Source: Gemmatimonadaceae bacterium
GTDB taxonomy: Bacteria > Gemmatimonadota > Gemmatimonadetes > Gemmatimonadales > Gemmatimonadaceae
Assembly (NCBI GenBank): GCA_025931335.1
Contig: JAICNG010000012.1
Coordinates: 1-55,974, forward strand
Direction: 5' to 3'
DNA length: 55,974 nt
Positions 40,101 through 49,700 of this stretch are shown here, piece by piece (position 1 is the first letter of the stretch; each line of letters starts with the position of its first letter). The notes beneath the pieces are model-generated. The model was not told the DNA's origin. It was given only the letters and a program-made list of their open reading frames with translations, and searched no databases. Position numbers and translations under genes: made by a program.

Positions 40101-40760
40101 TCAGCCTTCCTGGCGTTGCACGCGGCCGCCACCACGCGGTCCGCGTGGCGAGCGCTCGGCGCGAACGGGTGCCGGCCGAATGAGATCTTCGGCGGCGAGC
40201 AGGCTGCGCGCGAGGTCCGCCATCGACATGTTGCGGCTTTGGCTCGTGCGCTGGAGGATGCGATACGCCGCGCTCTCGGTGATGTTCTCGCGCTCCATGA
40301 GGATGCCCTTCGCCCGCTCGATCACCTTCCGGTCGTCCAGCTTCCGGCGAAGGTCGTCGCTCTCGCGCTGGGACGAGAGCCAATCCTCGTGGCGCGCGAA
40401 GGCCACCTGGATTGCCGCGTCGAGCTGTGCCGCCGTCACGGGCTTGACGAGATAATGGAAGATCGGCGCGCGTGTGGCCTGCGTCACCGTGTCGGGGTCG
40501 CTGTACGCCGTCACGGCGATGATGGGGACGGGCCGTTCCTCGTGGATCTGTTGGGCTGCGGCGAGTCCGTCGAGGTGGGGCATTCTGACGTCGAGGAGCA
40601 CCAGATCGGGGCCCATCGTGCGCGCCATGGCGACGGCGCTGGCGCCATCACCGGCGATGCCCACGACGGTGTGGCCGAGCGAGCGAAGGTCCTGCTCGAG
40701 GCCGAGCGCCGTCACGCTTTCATCCTCGCCGATGAGGATACGCAGGGAGGATCCGGGCAC
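40101..40760 (-). CDS. ANTAR-domain response regulator
   Basis: 219 residues from the GTG at 40758-40760, chosen because AGGAG lies 6 nt upstream; the reading from 40877 would run into the divergent gene's start. The receiver has IGEDESVTALGLEQDL, phospho-Asp in LVLLDVRMPHLDG and the Lys in FHYLVKPVT. The C-terminal ANTAR domain (RAKGILMERENITESAAYRI, TSQSRNMSMADLARSLL) binds dual-hexaloop RNA hairpins to prevent termination. It is divergent from a HisKA_2 kinase gene, its likely partner. The C-terminal tail is basic (RAERSPRGPRGGG). Confidence 0.9.
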   Translation of the reverse strand: MPGSSLRILIGEDESVTALGLEQDLRSLGHTVVGIAGDGASAVAMARTMGPDLVLLDVRMPHLDGLAAAQQIHEERPVPIIAVTAYSDPDTVTQATRAPIFHYLVKPVTAAQLDAAIQVAFARHEDWLSSQRESDDLRRKLDDRKVIERAKGILMERENITESAAYRILQRTSQSRNMSMADLARSLLAAEDLIRPAPVRAERSPRGPRGGGRVQRQEG

Positions 40761-40854
40761 CAGAAGCTCCTGGAGAAGCAGAAGGAATTCTGGGGCTGCA
40801 AGAGACGGACCGGGGGTGCCCGGACGGGAACGGAACGTGCCCTCTTTCGTCTGG

Positions 40855-41928
40855 ATGATCTCTTCCGCGGCCGTCACGGATTCCGGGCGGGTTGCTCAGG
40901 AGGCCGCGCACATCCTTCTCGTGGGCTCGGCGGCTCGACTGGCGCGTGCCTTGACCCGCGCCGGGCACGAGGTCACGACGATCCCGCTCGAGGACGCGCT
41001 CGACCGGATCGACGATCGTGTCGAGGCGGTCGTCCTCACGACGCGCGGCCCCGAGGCCCTGGCGTTGTGCGGCCGGCTCAAGACGCGCTTTCAGGTGCCG
41101 CTGCTGCCGGTCATCGTCCTCCGTCAACGCCCGCACCGCGCCATCGGCGCCGTTGCGCCGGACGCGTGGCTTCGCCCGACCACACGCGGACGCGAGATCG
41201 TCGCTCGCATCGAGGAGCTCGTCCGAATTCGGCGTGCCGAGCTTCAGCTTGCCCGCCTGAACGAAACGCTCGCGTCGCTTGCGGCCGAGAACGGCGAGTT
41301 GTATCAGCGGGCCCGGCTCGACGCGGCTCGCACACTGGCGCTTCTCCGCGAGCTCCAGCATCGCGTGCGGAACAACCTCGCGGCCATTCAGGCCCTGCTC
41401 GTGCTCGAGCGGCACCGCTCGCCTCGTCGCTCCCTCGACGAAGCCATCGACGTGGCGATCGCGCGCATCCGCGGCATGGCCGCGCTTCAGGATGCGCTCT
41501 CGGTCGATGCGGGCGCGGTGACGCTCGCGGCGCTCGCGCGCGCGATCACGCGCAACATGGTCGATGTCTTCGGATCGTCGTCGATCCCCGCCTGCGAGGT
41601 TCAGGGGGACGCGGACGTTCCCGCGCAAGTCGGCAGCTCGCTCGCCGTCGCGCTCAACGAGCTGATCATGAATGCCGTGCGCCACGCGGACGCGCGCACC
41701 GTGCGCGTCGCGATCGAGCGAACAAACGGCGAGGTCGTCGTTCAGGTGATCGACGACGGGCGCGGCATCGCGTCGGCGGGCTCGAGCGGGGGCGGTCTCA
41801 TCATCGCGCGCACCGTCGTCAGGAACGAGCTGCGCGGCACGCTCGAGGTGGTGCCCACTGCGTCCGGCACCGCGGTGCGGATGGTCATTCCCGTTCCGGA
41901 AGATCCCCCTGCGCAAACGGCCCGCTGA
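40855..41928 (+). CDS. Sensor histidine kinase, HisKA_2 (HWE-like) type, with degenerate receiver-like domain
   Basis: 357 residues from the ATG at 40855; upstream in-frame sequence is antisense to the ANTAR gene. The N-terminal 100 residues resemble a receiver fold (HILLVGSAARLARAL, RVEAVVLTTRG, ILRQRPH) but the phospho-Asp position is not an Asp, so it is probably a pseudo-receiver. A coiled-coil linker leads to the HisKA_2 block LRELQHRVRNNLAAIQALL with the phospho-His, and then the ATPase N box ALNELIMNAVRHADA and G box DDGRGIASAGSSGGGL. It probably feeds the divergent ANTAR regulator, a pairing known for HisKA_2 kinases. Confidence 0.87.
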   Translation: MISSAAVTDSGRVAQEAAHILLVGSAARLARALTRAGHEVTTIPLEDALDRIDDRVEAVVLTTRGPEALALCGRLKTRFQVPLLPVIVLRQRPHRAIGAVAPDAWLRPTTRGREIVARIEELVRIRRAELQLARLNETLASLAAENGELYQRARLDAARTLALLRELQHRVRNNLAAIQALLVLERHRSPRRSLDEAIDVAIARIRGMAALQDALSVDAGAVTLAALARAITRNMVDVFGSSSIPACEVQGDADVPAQVGSSLAVALNELIMNAVRHADARTVRVAIERTNGEVVVQVIDDGRGIASAGSSGGGLIIARTVVRNELRGTLEVVPTASGTAVRMVIPVPEDPPAQTAR

Positions 41929-41945
41929 TTCGCGGGCCGCGGATA

Positions 41946-42018
41946 TGGAGCGTGCGAGGCTCGAACTCGCGACCTTTCGGTTGCAAACCGAATGCTCTCC
42001 CAGCTGAGCTAACGCCCC
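41946..42018 (-). tRNA. tRNA-Ala (TGC)
   Basis: The 73-nt cloverleaf is complete: acceptor GGGGCGT pairs with ACGCTCC, including the alanine identity G3-T70 wobble; D arm GCTC-AGCTGGGA-GAGC; anticodon arm TTCGG-TTTGCAA-CCGAA with TGC at 34-36; T arm GCGAG-TTCGAGC-CTCGC; discriminator A. No CCA is encoded. Confidence 0.97.
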
Positions 42019-42134
42019 GACAGGTGTGAAAGATAAACGGAGCGCTCAGGCCGTTCCAGCCGGTTGGGCACACGACTGGCGGTGAGCACGTTCATCCGGT
42101 AGAAGCGTACACCGCCGTCATCCCGAGCGTCCCA

Positions 42135-42584
42135 ATGCCCGCGACCCAGACTCCAAGTCCCACGCTGACCATCCAGTGTCAGTTCTGCCAGACGTGGAAC
42201 CGCATCGATGCCACGCGCGCGGCCGACCGGCCGAAGTGCGGCAAGTGCAGCCGGCCGATCCTGCTCGACCGTCCACTCAAGCTCACCGACGAGACGTTCG
42301 ACCGCACGATCGCGACCGCGGAAGTTCCCGTGCTGGTCGACTTCTACGCCGACTGGTGCGGGCCGTGCAAGATGATGGCGCCGTACGTCGACCAGCTCGC
42401 GTCGAAGGTGACCGGGCGCGCGCTGGTCGCGAAGCTCGACACCGACGCGTCGCCGAGCACGGCGCAGAAGTTCGATATTCGAGGAATCCCGTCGGTGATC
42501 GTCTTTCGCGACGGCAAGGCGGTGTCGCAGCAGGCGGGGGCGGTACCGCTCGCCACGCTCGAGAAAATGCTCGGCGCGATCTGA
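42135..42584 (+). CDS. trxC: Thioredoxin TrxC-type with N-terminal zinc ribbon
   Basis: 149 residues. The N-terminal 30 residues carry a zinc ribbon (CQFCQTW ... CGKCSRPI) typical of thioredoxin 2. The thioredoxin domain has the active site FYADWCGPCKMMAPYVDQL and the cis-Pro block FDIRGIPSVIVF. It reduces disulfides in the cytoplasm and is oxidative-stress linked in other bacteria. It has no gene partner here; it converges with actF over a shared terminator. Confidence 0.95.
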   Translation: MPATQTPSPTLTIQCQFCQTWNRIDATRAADRPKCGKCSRPILLDRPLKLTDETFDRTIATAEVPVLVDFYADWCGPCKMMAPYVDQLASKVTGRALVAKLDTDASPSTAQKFDIRGIPSVIVFRDGKAVSQQAGAVPLATLEKMLGAI

Positions 42585-42599
42585 TCGCTCGCCGAAGTC

Positions 42600-42639
42600 A
42601 ACACCCGAAGACGTCTGACCCCCGACGCCATCGGGTGTT
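42600..42639. terminator. Bidirectional terminator-like hairpin between trxC and actF
   Basis: AACACCCGA (42600-42608) and TCGGGTGTT (42631-42639) pair exactly around a 22-nt loop. It lies between two convergent stops, with TTCTCT following on the plus strand. Confidence 0.55.
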
Positions 42640-42641
42640 CT

Positions 42642-43967
42642 CTACTCGTGCGCGGGCATCGTCTCCATCGTCTCCGGGTCGTACGGCACCTGCACCTGGT
42701 CTCGATACGGCGACGTCAGCAGCGTGACGCGCATGCGCGGGAACGCATCCATGAACGCCGAATAGCAAAGCCCCCAGATGCCGAGGTAGCCGAGCGTCAC
42801 GCCGATCTCGTACAGGCCGAACGGCGCGTGCGCGGACTCGTAATGCAGCGAGGGATACACCTCGATGTAGCGCAGCAGCCAGAGGCCGGCGAGACTGCAG
42901 AGCGCGAAGAGCGCGAGCGTGGGAAGATAGACCTTCGCCGCCCGCGACAGCAGCCCGAGGAACGGCAGAACGAACATCAGGAAGACCACCGACAGGGTGA
43001 ACGCCAGCCACGGGCCGATCAGCCGCAGGCGGGCCCAGTGCGTTTCTTCCCCGATGTTGGCGTACCAGATCACCAGGTACTGGCCGAACGTGAGATAGCC
43101 CCAGAATGCCGTAAAGGCGAAGCACAGCTTCCCGAGATCGTGGAAGTGGTGCTCCGTGACGAGATCGTACGCATTCAAGTGGCGACGCCACCACATCGTG
43201 AGGAGCGACCAGCTCATGATGGCGCCGAGCCAGCCGCCCATGAAGAACCACCACGAGTAGAGCGCGCTCTGGAAGTGCATGTCGAGCGTCATGGAGAGAT
43301 CCCACGACAGCAGCGACATGAAGAAGCCGAACGCGAGACAGAGGACCACCGCCAGCCAGCCCTGCCGGGAGTGCGTCGAGTGAATCTCCCGGCGCTCCTC
43401 GCCGAAGCCACGGCGCATGCGGGCGCGCAGGCCGCGCGCCCAGCCGGCGCCCTCGTCCGTCGAGCGGCCCACGTCGAGGCGGAGCGACGTGTAGACGTAC
43501 CAGACGCTCAGGAGGACGAGAATGCCAAAGACGGCCAGATCGCGACCGATCAAGAAGGTCGGATCGAACCAGGCGGCCTTCTCGGGCACCGGCGGTGCTT
43601 CGTGGGTCCACGGGAAAATGTGGTGCCGGCCGACGAAGATCAGCACCAGCAGCAGGAACGCCACCGGAAGAAACGCGACGTACCCCTCGAGAAACCGGAC
43701 GACCGGCCGCGACCATCGCGCGGTCGTGATGCGCTGCACGGCGACGAGCACCACGGCGGCCTGCGAGATCGAGACGAAGAACAGCCAGTTCACGTGCAGC
43801 GCCTGCCACGCGCGGTTCTCTCCCTGAATCACACCAAAGAGGAATACCAGCGTCCCAATGACGGCGAGGATGATGCTGGCCAGCTTCACCCCACGCCCGA
43901 TCGGGCGGGATGTCGCGCTCAGGATCTCCTCGCGCGTGAGGACGTGCGTGTCGTGATGCGCGCTCAT
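42642..43967 (-). CDS. actF: Alternative complex III subunit ActF (NrfD-like membrane subunit)
   Basis: 441 residues with about ten hydrophobic helices, first at about 30-50 and last near 405. Blocks such as SLLSWDLSMTLDMHFQSALY and FAFTAFWGYLTFGQYLVIWY match the ActF/quinol:cytochrome c oxidoreductase membrane subunit, a homologue of ActC. It forms a quinol site and possible proton path in complex III. Start overlaps the ActE stop (ATGA). No cytochrome oxidase genes follow, unlike many act operons. Confidence 0.9.
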   Translation of the reverse strand: MSAHHDTHVLTREEILSATSRPIGRGVKLASIILAVIGTLVFLFGVIQGENRAWQALHVNWLFFVSISQAAVVLVAVQRITTARWSRPVVRFLEGYVAFLPVAFLLLVLIFVGRHHIFPWTHEAPPVPEKAAWFDPTFLIGRDLAVFGILVLLSVWYVYTSLRLDVGRSTDEGAGWARGLRARMRRGFGEERREIHSTHSRQGWLAVVLCLAFGFFMSLLSWDLSMTLDMHFQSALYSWWFFMGGWLGAIMSWSLLTMWWRRHLNAYDLVTEHHFHDLGKLCFAFTAFWGYLTFGQYLVIWYANIGEETHWARLRLIGPWLAFTLSVVFLMFVLPFLGLLSRAAKVYLPTLALFALCSLAGLWLLRYIEVYPSLHYESAHAPFGLYEIGVTLGYLGIWGLCYSAFMDAFPRMRVTLLTSPYRDQVQVPYDPETMETMPAHE

Positions 43968-44770
43968 CGGTGCCCTCCCGCCGGAGCCGGCGCCGACGTC
44001 GTGTCGGCCGGCGTGGCGTTAGGCGCGAGGGTCGGACGGACGAACGGTGGCGGACGCGTCGGCGCCGTCACCGAGTAAGTGGGGACCGCGGGGCCGTTTT
44101 CTCCAGGCTGTCCCGCCGGCTCGGTCGACACCGGGGCGCCGAGACGCCCCTGGAGCCCGCGGACGTAATTCACGACGTCCCATCGATCCATGTCCTCGAT
44201 GCGATTGTACGTGGGCATGAGACCGCGGCCGTTGCGAATGATGCCGTAGAGGTAGCCATCACTGCGATTCTGCGCGATGTCCGTCAGCAGCGACGGCGCG
44301 GGCAGGCCGTACGACACGATCGGCCCGTCGCCGGCGCCCGCGCGCCCGTGGCACACCGCGCAATTGATCTGGTAGTGCCTCCGTCCATTGGCGAGCGAGC
44401 TGTCGGACACCGGCGTCGGATTCGGGAGCAGCGCCAGCGAATCCAGCGCGCCCGGCGTGGGCAGGCTCGAGATCATGAACGCGGCGACGGTCGTCCCGTA
44501 GATCGGCACCGAGAACTGCGGGTTCCCGCGCGACGCGAGGCTCTCGGGAGGCACCCCCAGCCACGTCACCGTGTCGCTCCACTGCTGCTCCCACGGCTCC
44601 TGCCGCGGCTGGTCGATGAACGTCGTGAACCAGGGGCAGGCACCGAGGAGGAGCAGCGAGACTGCGGATAGCGGATTGCGGATGGCGTGACGCCGGAACC
44701 GCGCCGAGTCGTCGGTCGCCGCCATCCGCAATCCGCAATCCGCAGTCCGCAATCTCGCTCTACCGTTCAC
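43964..44770 (-). CDS. actE: Alternative complex III subunit ActE (mono-haem c-type cytochrome)
   Basis: 268 residues with start GTG at 44768-44770, chosen because GGAGG lies 6 nt upstream and the start overlaps the actD end; ATG 44725 is an alternative. One haem site INCAVCHGRAGAGDGP and a Met ligand in GRGLMPTYN. A lipoprotein signal LSAVSLLLLGAC ends in Cys45. The segment before it, residues 5-39, is encoded by repeat element R7. The Pro/Ala-rich tail is variable. It accepts electrons from ActA/ActB. Confidence 0.88.
   Translation of the reverse strand: MNGRARLRTADCGLRMAATDDSARFRRHAIRNPLSAVSLLLLGACPWFTTFIDQPRQEPWEQQWSDTVTWLGVPPESLASRGNPQFSVPIYGTTVAAFMISSLPTPGALDSLALLPNPTPVSDSSLANGRRHYQINCAVCHGRAGAGDGPIVSYGLPAPSLLTDIAQNRSDGYLYGIIRNGRGLMPTYNRIEDMDRWDVVNYVRGLQGRLGAPVSTEPAGQPGENGPAVPTYSVTAPTRPPPFVRPTLAPNATPADTTSAPAPAGGHR
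44656..44757. repeat. Inverted period-7 repeat element R7 (GGATTGC family), inside actE signal region
   Basis: The left arm (44660-44687) has units GCGGATA, GCGGATT, GCGGATG; the right arm (44721-44756) is the inverse with ATCCGCA units. The unit is the same as in R2. In frame with actE; the GTG start and ribosome site lie just outside the element. The N-terminal region would be about 35 residues shorter without it. Confidence 0.78.
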
Positions 44771-45260
44771 GCCGCACCTCCACTGCACCATTCTCCTGGA
44801 GCACCTGCGTCACCTTGGCCTCGCGATCGGGCGGGCACTCCACCCAGATCCCGTAGTCGCCATCGCTGAAGCGCGGATCGTAGCCGACCGTCATCATCAA
44901 CCGGGGTACGCGCGCGACGGCGAACATCCCGAACACGGTCGAGAGCGCACCCACCAGCACCATCACCTCGAAGCCGATGATCGTGTACGGCACCCACGAA
45001 GGGATGGGCTTTCCTCCGACGACGAGCGGCCAGTACTCCGACACCCAGATCGCGATCCAGTAGCCGAACGTCACGCCCAGCAACCCCCCGATGAGCGTGA
45101 ACCGCCTGACGACGCTCGGCCCGTGCGCCAGCGCATGCTCGAACTCGTGCCGCGGCGTGGGCGAGTAGACCGTGATCGAGCCCGCCTTCGCGTGGCGCAG
45201 GGCGGCGATCGCATCGACCGCCGAATCGAGCTCGCGAAACACTCCCAGGACGCCGCGCAT
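44760..45260 (-). CDS. actD: Alternative complex III subunit ActD (DUF3341 membrane protein)
   Basis: 166 residues with two membrane helices (about 56-76 and 95-118) and the DUF3341 opening GVLGVFRELDSAVDAIAALR. The C-terminal soluble part has YDPRFSDGDYGIWVECP. It is an accessory subunit of complex III. The start overlaps the actC stop by one base, and its end overlaps the actE start. Confidence 0.9.
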   Translation of the reverse strand: MRGVLGVFRELDSAVDAIAALRHAKAGSITVYSPTPRHEFEHALAHGPSVVRRFTLIGGLLGVTFGYWIAIWVSEYWPLVVGGKPIPSWVPYTIIGFEVMVLVGALSTVFGMFAVARVPRLMMTVGYDPRFSDGDYGIWVECPPDREAKVTQVLQENGAVEVRRER

Positions 45261-46714
45261 TACTCGTGCTCTCCGGGCGTTTCAGGGGCGTAGTCGACGT
45301 GCTGCCCCGAGACGTCGATCTCGGTCGTCGCGGCGTGCGTCCGCAGCCGCGGCGGCACGATCTCCTTCACCTCGGCGATCGCGATCACCGGGAACTGCTT
45401 GATGAAGAGCAGGAACCACATCGAGAACCAGCCGAAGCTGCCGAGCAGAATCGACCAGTCGACCCACGTCGGGGCGTAGCTCGTCCACTGCCAGGGCTCG
45501 TACTCGTGCGACAGCGACGGCACCACGATCACGAACCGCTCGAACCACATCCCGAGATTGATGAATAGGCTCAGGATGAACAGCCAGGTCGTGTTGCGAC
45601 GCATCTTCTGCGAGAAGAGCGTCAGCGGCAGGAACATGTTGCAGGTGAGCATGATCCAGGCGGCCCACCACCACTGGCCGAAGACGCGGTTCATGAAGTA
45701 CTGCTGCTCGACTTTGTTTCCGCTGTACCACGCCACCCAGAACTCGGTGAGGTACGCCAGCCCCACGACGAGCGACGTGAACAGGCACAGCTTCGCCGCG
45801 GCATCCAGGTGGTTGATCGTGACGTAGTGCCGCAGCCCGAACCATCGCCGGAGGGGGATGATGATCGTGAACACCATTCCGATGCCGGAGAAGATGGCGC
45901 CGGCCACGAAATAGGGCGGGAAGATCGTCGCATGCCACCCGGGCACGAGCGCCATCGCGAAGTCGAACGACACCACCGAGTGCACCGACAGCACCAGCGG
46001 CGTCGAGAACGCCGCCAGGAAGAGGTACGCGCGCGTGAAGTGCCGCCATTCCCGATCGCTGTTCCGCCACCCGAGCGAGAGCACCGAGTAGATGCGCTTC
46101 CGGATGGGATTGGTCTCGCGATCGCGCAGCGCCGCGATGTCCGGCACCAGACCCACGTACAGGAAGGTCGTCGAGACCGTGAGGTACGTGAGGATCGCGA
46201 AGACGTCCCATACCAGCGGGCTCTTGAAGTTCGGCCAGATGAGCCGCCAGTGCGGATACGGAATGAGCCAGAAGAACTTCCACGGGCGACCGAGGTGCAG
46301 AATCGGGAACAGCCCCGCCGTCATGACGGCGAACACCGTCATCGCCTCGGCGCACCGGTAGATCGTCGTCCGGAATCCGGCGCGGAACAGATACAGAATG
46401 GCGGAGATCAGCGTGCCCGCGTGCCCGATACCCACCCAGAACACGAAGGTGATGATGTAGACGCCCCACATCACCGGCGGGTTGTACCCGGCGACGCCGA
46501 GGCCCATGTAGATCTGGTAGATCCAGGAGCCGATCCCGATCAGCAGGCAGGTGACCGCGATGCCGAGTCCGATGAACCACGCCCCCGTGGGCGTGAGCGT
46601 CGCGATGATCTCGTCGTTGACCTGCTGGTAGCTGCGCACCGCGGGCAGCTGGATGTTGGCCGACGGGATGTTCGGACGCGGCATCTGTTCGACCGGGCGG
46701 GCGACGGTAGCCAT
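45260..46714 (-). CDS. actC: Alternative complex III subunit ActC (NrfD-like, quinol-binding membrane subunit)
   Basis: 484 residues with about ten membrane helices. Typical blocks are GVYIITFVFWVGIGHAGTLI, LHLGRPWKFFWLIPYP and VVSFDFAMALVPGWHATIFP. NrfD-type subunits oxidise menaquinol or another quinol. In complex III it contacts the ActB iron-sulfur domain. Gene order is A-B-C-D-E-F, all minus and tightly packed. Confidence 0.94.
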   Translation of the reverse strand: MATVARPVEQMPRPNIPSANIQLPAVRSYQQVNDEIIATLTPTGAWFIGLGIAVTCLLIGIGSWIYQIYMGLGVAGYNPPVMWGVYIITFVFWVGIGHAGTLISAILYLFRAGFRTTIYRCAEAMTVFAVMTAGLFPILHLGRPWKFFWLIPYPHWRLIWPNFKSPLVWDVFAILTYLTVSTTFLYVGLVPDIAALRDRETNPIRKRIYSVLSLGWRNSDREWRHFTRAYLFLAAFSTPLVLSVHSVVSFDFAMALVPGWHATIFPPYFVAGAIFSGIGMVFTIIIPLRRWFGLRHYVTINHLDAAAKLCLFTSLVVGLAYLTEFWVAWYSGNKVEQQYFMNRVFGQWWWAAWIMLTCNMFLPLTLFSQKMRRNTTWLFILSLFINLGMWFERFVIVVPSLSHEYEPWQWTSYAPTWVDWSILLGSFGWFSMWFLLFIKQFPVIAIAEVKEIVPPRLRTHAATTEIDVSGQHVDYAPETPGEHE

Positions 46715-46723
46715 GATCGTCTC

Positions 46724-49700
46724 CTACTCGCCGGCCGGTGCGGGGGCGCCCGGCGGCGCAGGCGCCGGGTGCGTGACCTTCTTCAGATAGACCACCGCGG
46801 TAAAGGTGTTCAGCTCCTCGAAGACGTGATACGCGCGCTCGTCGTGCAGACGTTGCGCGACCGCCCACCGTTCGTCGGCGGCATCCCCGAACACGATCGC
46901 GCGTGACGGGCACGCTTGCGCGCACGCCACCGTGAACTCGTCAGGCGCCACCTCGCGGCCCTCGGCGCGGGCGCGATTCTCCGTCTCTCGAATGCGCTGC
47001 ACGCAGAACGTGCATTTCTCCATCACGCCCTTGCCGCGCACCGTCACGTCCGGATTCAGCTGCCAGTTGAGCGGCTCGGGCCACGCGTACTGCGGCCGGT
47101 CCGTCTCCCCGTAGCCGAACCAGTTGAAATAGCGAACCTTGTACGGGCAGTTGTTCGAGCAATAGCGCGTGCCGACGCACCGGTTGTAGACCTGAACGTT
47201 CAGTCCATCGGGGGAGTGGTACGTCGCGAATACCGGACACACCGGTTCACACGGCGCGTTTCCGCAGTGCTGACACAGCATCGGGACGAATCGCGTGTCG
47301 AACGCGCTGGACGATTCGTCGCCCTCCCAGTACCGCTCGAGCCGAATCCACGCCATCTCGCGGGAGCGCAGGATGTTCGCGCCGGCGGTGCGCGGCAGCC
47401 CCTGCGTGTGTCCACTCTGATAGGCGGCGCCGACCGTCGGAATGTTGTTCTCGGCGTAACAGGCCGTGACGCAGGCCGAGCATCCGGTGCAGCGCGTGAG
47501 GTCGATGGTCATCGCCCACCGACGCTTGGCCATTCCCGTCGGGTGCGCCGGATCGTAGAGCCCCACTTCGTTCTTCCGTGGATCGCTGAGCGCTCCCTCG
47601 GCATCGGCGGCGATCGGTGCTCGCAGCCCGGGAAGCGGCTCATGCGACGCGTCGCCGGGAATCGCGTGCGCCGCGTGCGCTTCTTCCGCGTGCCCCAGCT
47701 CGGTGACGGGGAGCGCACGGCCGATGCCTCGTCCGTGCTGCCGCGCGGAGCCCTCGGTGGTCACCAGCTGCGCGTATTCACCCGGCTTTCTCACGCGGAC
47801 TCGCGAGCCGCTCCATGCCGCGAGCCCCGCGCGATCGAAGCCGGGGCTCACCGCATCGAGCGGATTGGCACCGACGTTCGCCGCGAAGCGACCGTAGGCC
47901 GAGTGGCCGCGCCCGAACGCCATCGCGACCGTATCGCGCCGGATGCCCGGATAGAGGTACGCGGGTGCGCGCACGACGCCGCCCGACCCCTGCACCTCGA
48001 CGACATCGCCCGGCTGAATGTCGAGCCGCGCGCCGGTGTCGGGATGCATCTCGACCCAGGACTGCCAGCAGATCTTGCTGACCGGGTCGGGCAGCTCCTG
48101 GAGCCAGGGCTTGTTCGCGCCATCGACGCCGAGCACGCCCGACGGGTACACGACGAAGGTGAAGTCGCCGTCGAACTCGACCGGAGCGGGGACCGTTCTC
48201 GCGTCGGCCGGGGCCGGCGCACGCGGGGCGACCCGCGCCGTGGATCCGCTCGTTATGCCCCGGGCGAGGGCGGTGGCGAACGCCGGCGCGCCGCCCGGAA
48301 AGCGACCGATGAGCCACGACCGGTAGTCCGGCGCGGCCGCCCGGCCGGCCGCCTGAGGCGTCGCCGCCGACACCTCGAGCAGGACGTCGGCGGTGGCGCG
48401 CGTGCGGAACACCGGATCCATGGCCGGCTGCTGGAGCGAGAGCACGTTCGGCGCGGGCTGCGCGTCGCCCCAGGATTCCAGCGAGTGATGGTCGGGGAGC
48501 ACGAGGTCGCACAGCTCCGCGGTCTCGTCGGGATAGCTCGTGAACGCGACCTTGAACGGCACCCGCGCAAGCGCCTCCGCGACCTGCGCCGACTTCGGCA
48601 TCGTGAACACCGGGTTCACGCCGCGCACCATGAGCAGCGGAACCCGGCCCGCCCGCATGCGCTCGACCGCGGCGCTCACCTCGGCCGAGGTGGCCGCCCC
48701 TTCGAACGCGCTGATCGGCGTCGCGGGGCGAATGGTCGTTCCCACGTTCCCCGATGCCTGGTTGATCGCGTTGACCGCACGGGCGACGTCGCGGGCGTCG
48801 ACCGTGCTCACGCCGGACACGACCAGACTCGGCCGGGCCGCCGCGAGCTCGGCGCCTAACCGCTGAAGCGTCTCCGCCGGTACGTCGGCGGCGGCGGCCG
48901 CGGCCGCCATGTCCGCGCGTCCACCGCCCCGCACGGCGGCGAGCAGCGCGTTCGCGATCGCGAGCTCGCTCCCGCTCCGCGCCGGAATCCACTCATCGGC
49001 GTTGAGCCCGGTGAGAGACCGTCGCGCGCCGATGTACACGAATCGGGGGGCCGCGGCCATTTTCGCCCGGGCTTCCGCGAAGTCGAGCTGCTGCGGGACG
49101 CTCGCACCCCACGCGTCGAGGAAATCCGCCCCGATCGACACGATGAGTCTCGCATCGGCGAACGACAGGGACGGCCATGCGACCCCGTATGCCTCACGAT
49201 TCGCCGCGACGACGGCGTGATCCAGCATGGGATCGACGGAGAGGTGCGGCGCGAGTCCCATCGCGCCCAGCCACTGATCGAGGAAGAACGGGAAGCTCCC
49301 GGTCTCGTGGCGATTGAGGAAGACGGCGTCGGCCCCGCGCCCCGCGGCGCGCGCTTCATCAATCCGCTGGCGAAGGGTCTGGGCCGCTTCCTGCCACGTG
49401 ATATCGACGAGCCTGCCGTCGCGCCGCACGCGCGGCCCCGTATACCGATCGGGGTTGTAGAGTCCCTGGAGCGCTGCCTGTCCCCGCGCGCACAGGGCGC
49501 CGCGATTGAGCGGATGCTCCGGATTGCCCTCGAGCTTGATCGCGCGACCATCCCGGGTCTCGGCGATCACGCCGCACGCGGCGGCGCACTCTCGACAGGT
49601 CGTCGCGAAGTACGTCGACACACCGGGTACGGTTTGATCCGGGCTCACCAGGTACGGAATGAGCCGTCCCGCCTCGCTTGGCCCGCAGCCGGCCGAGGCA

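Noticed and set aside
46916-48859. Plus-strand 647-codon reading opposite actB
   Set aside because: Composition is biased and without motifs; actB on the other strand has haem-complex and Fe-S signatures.
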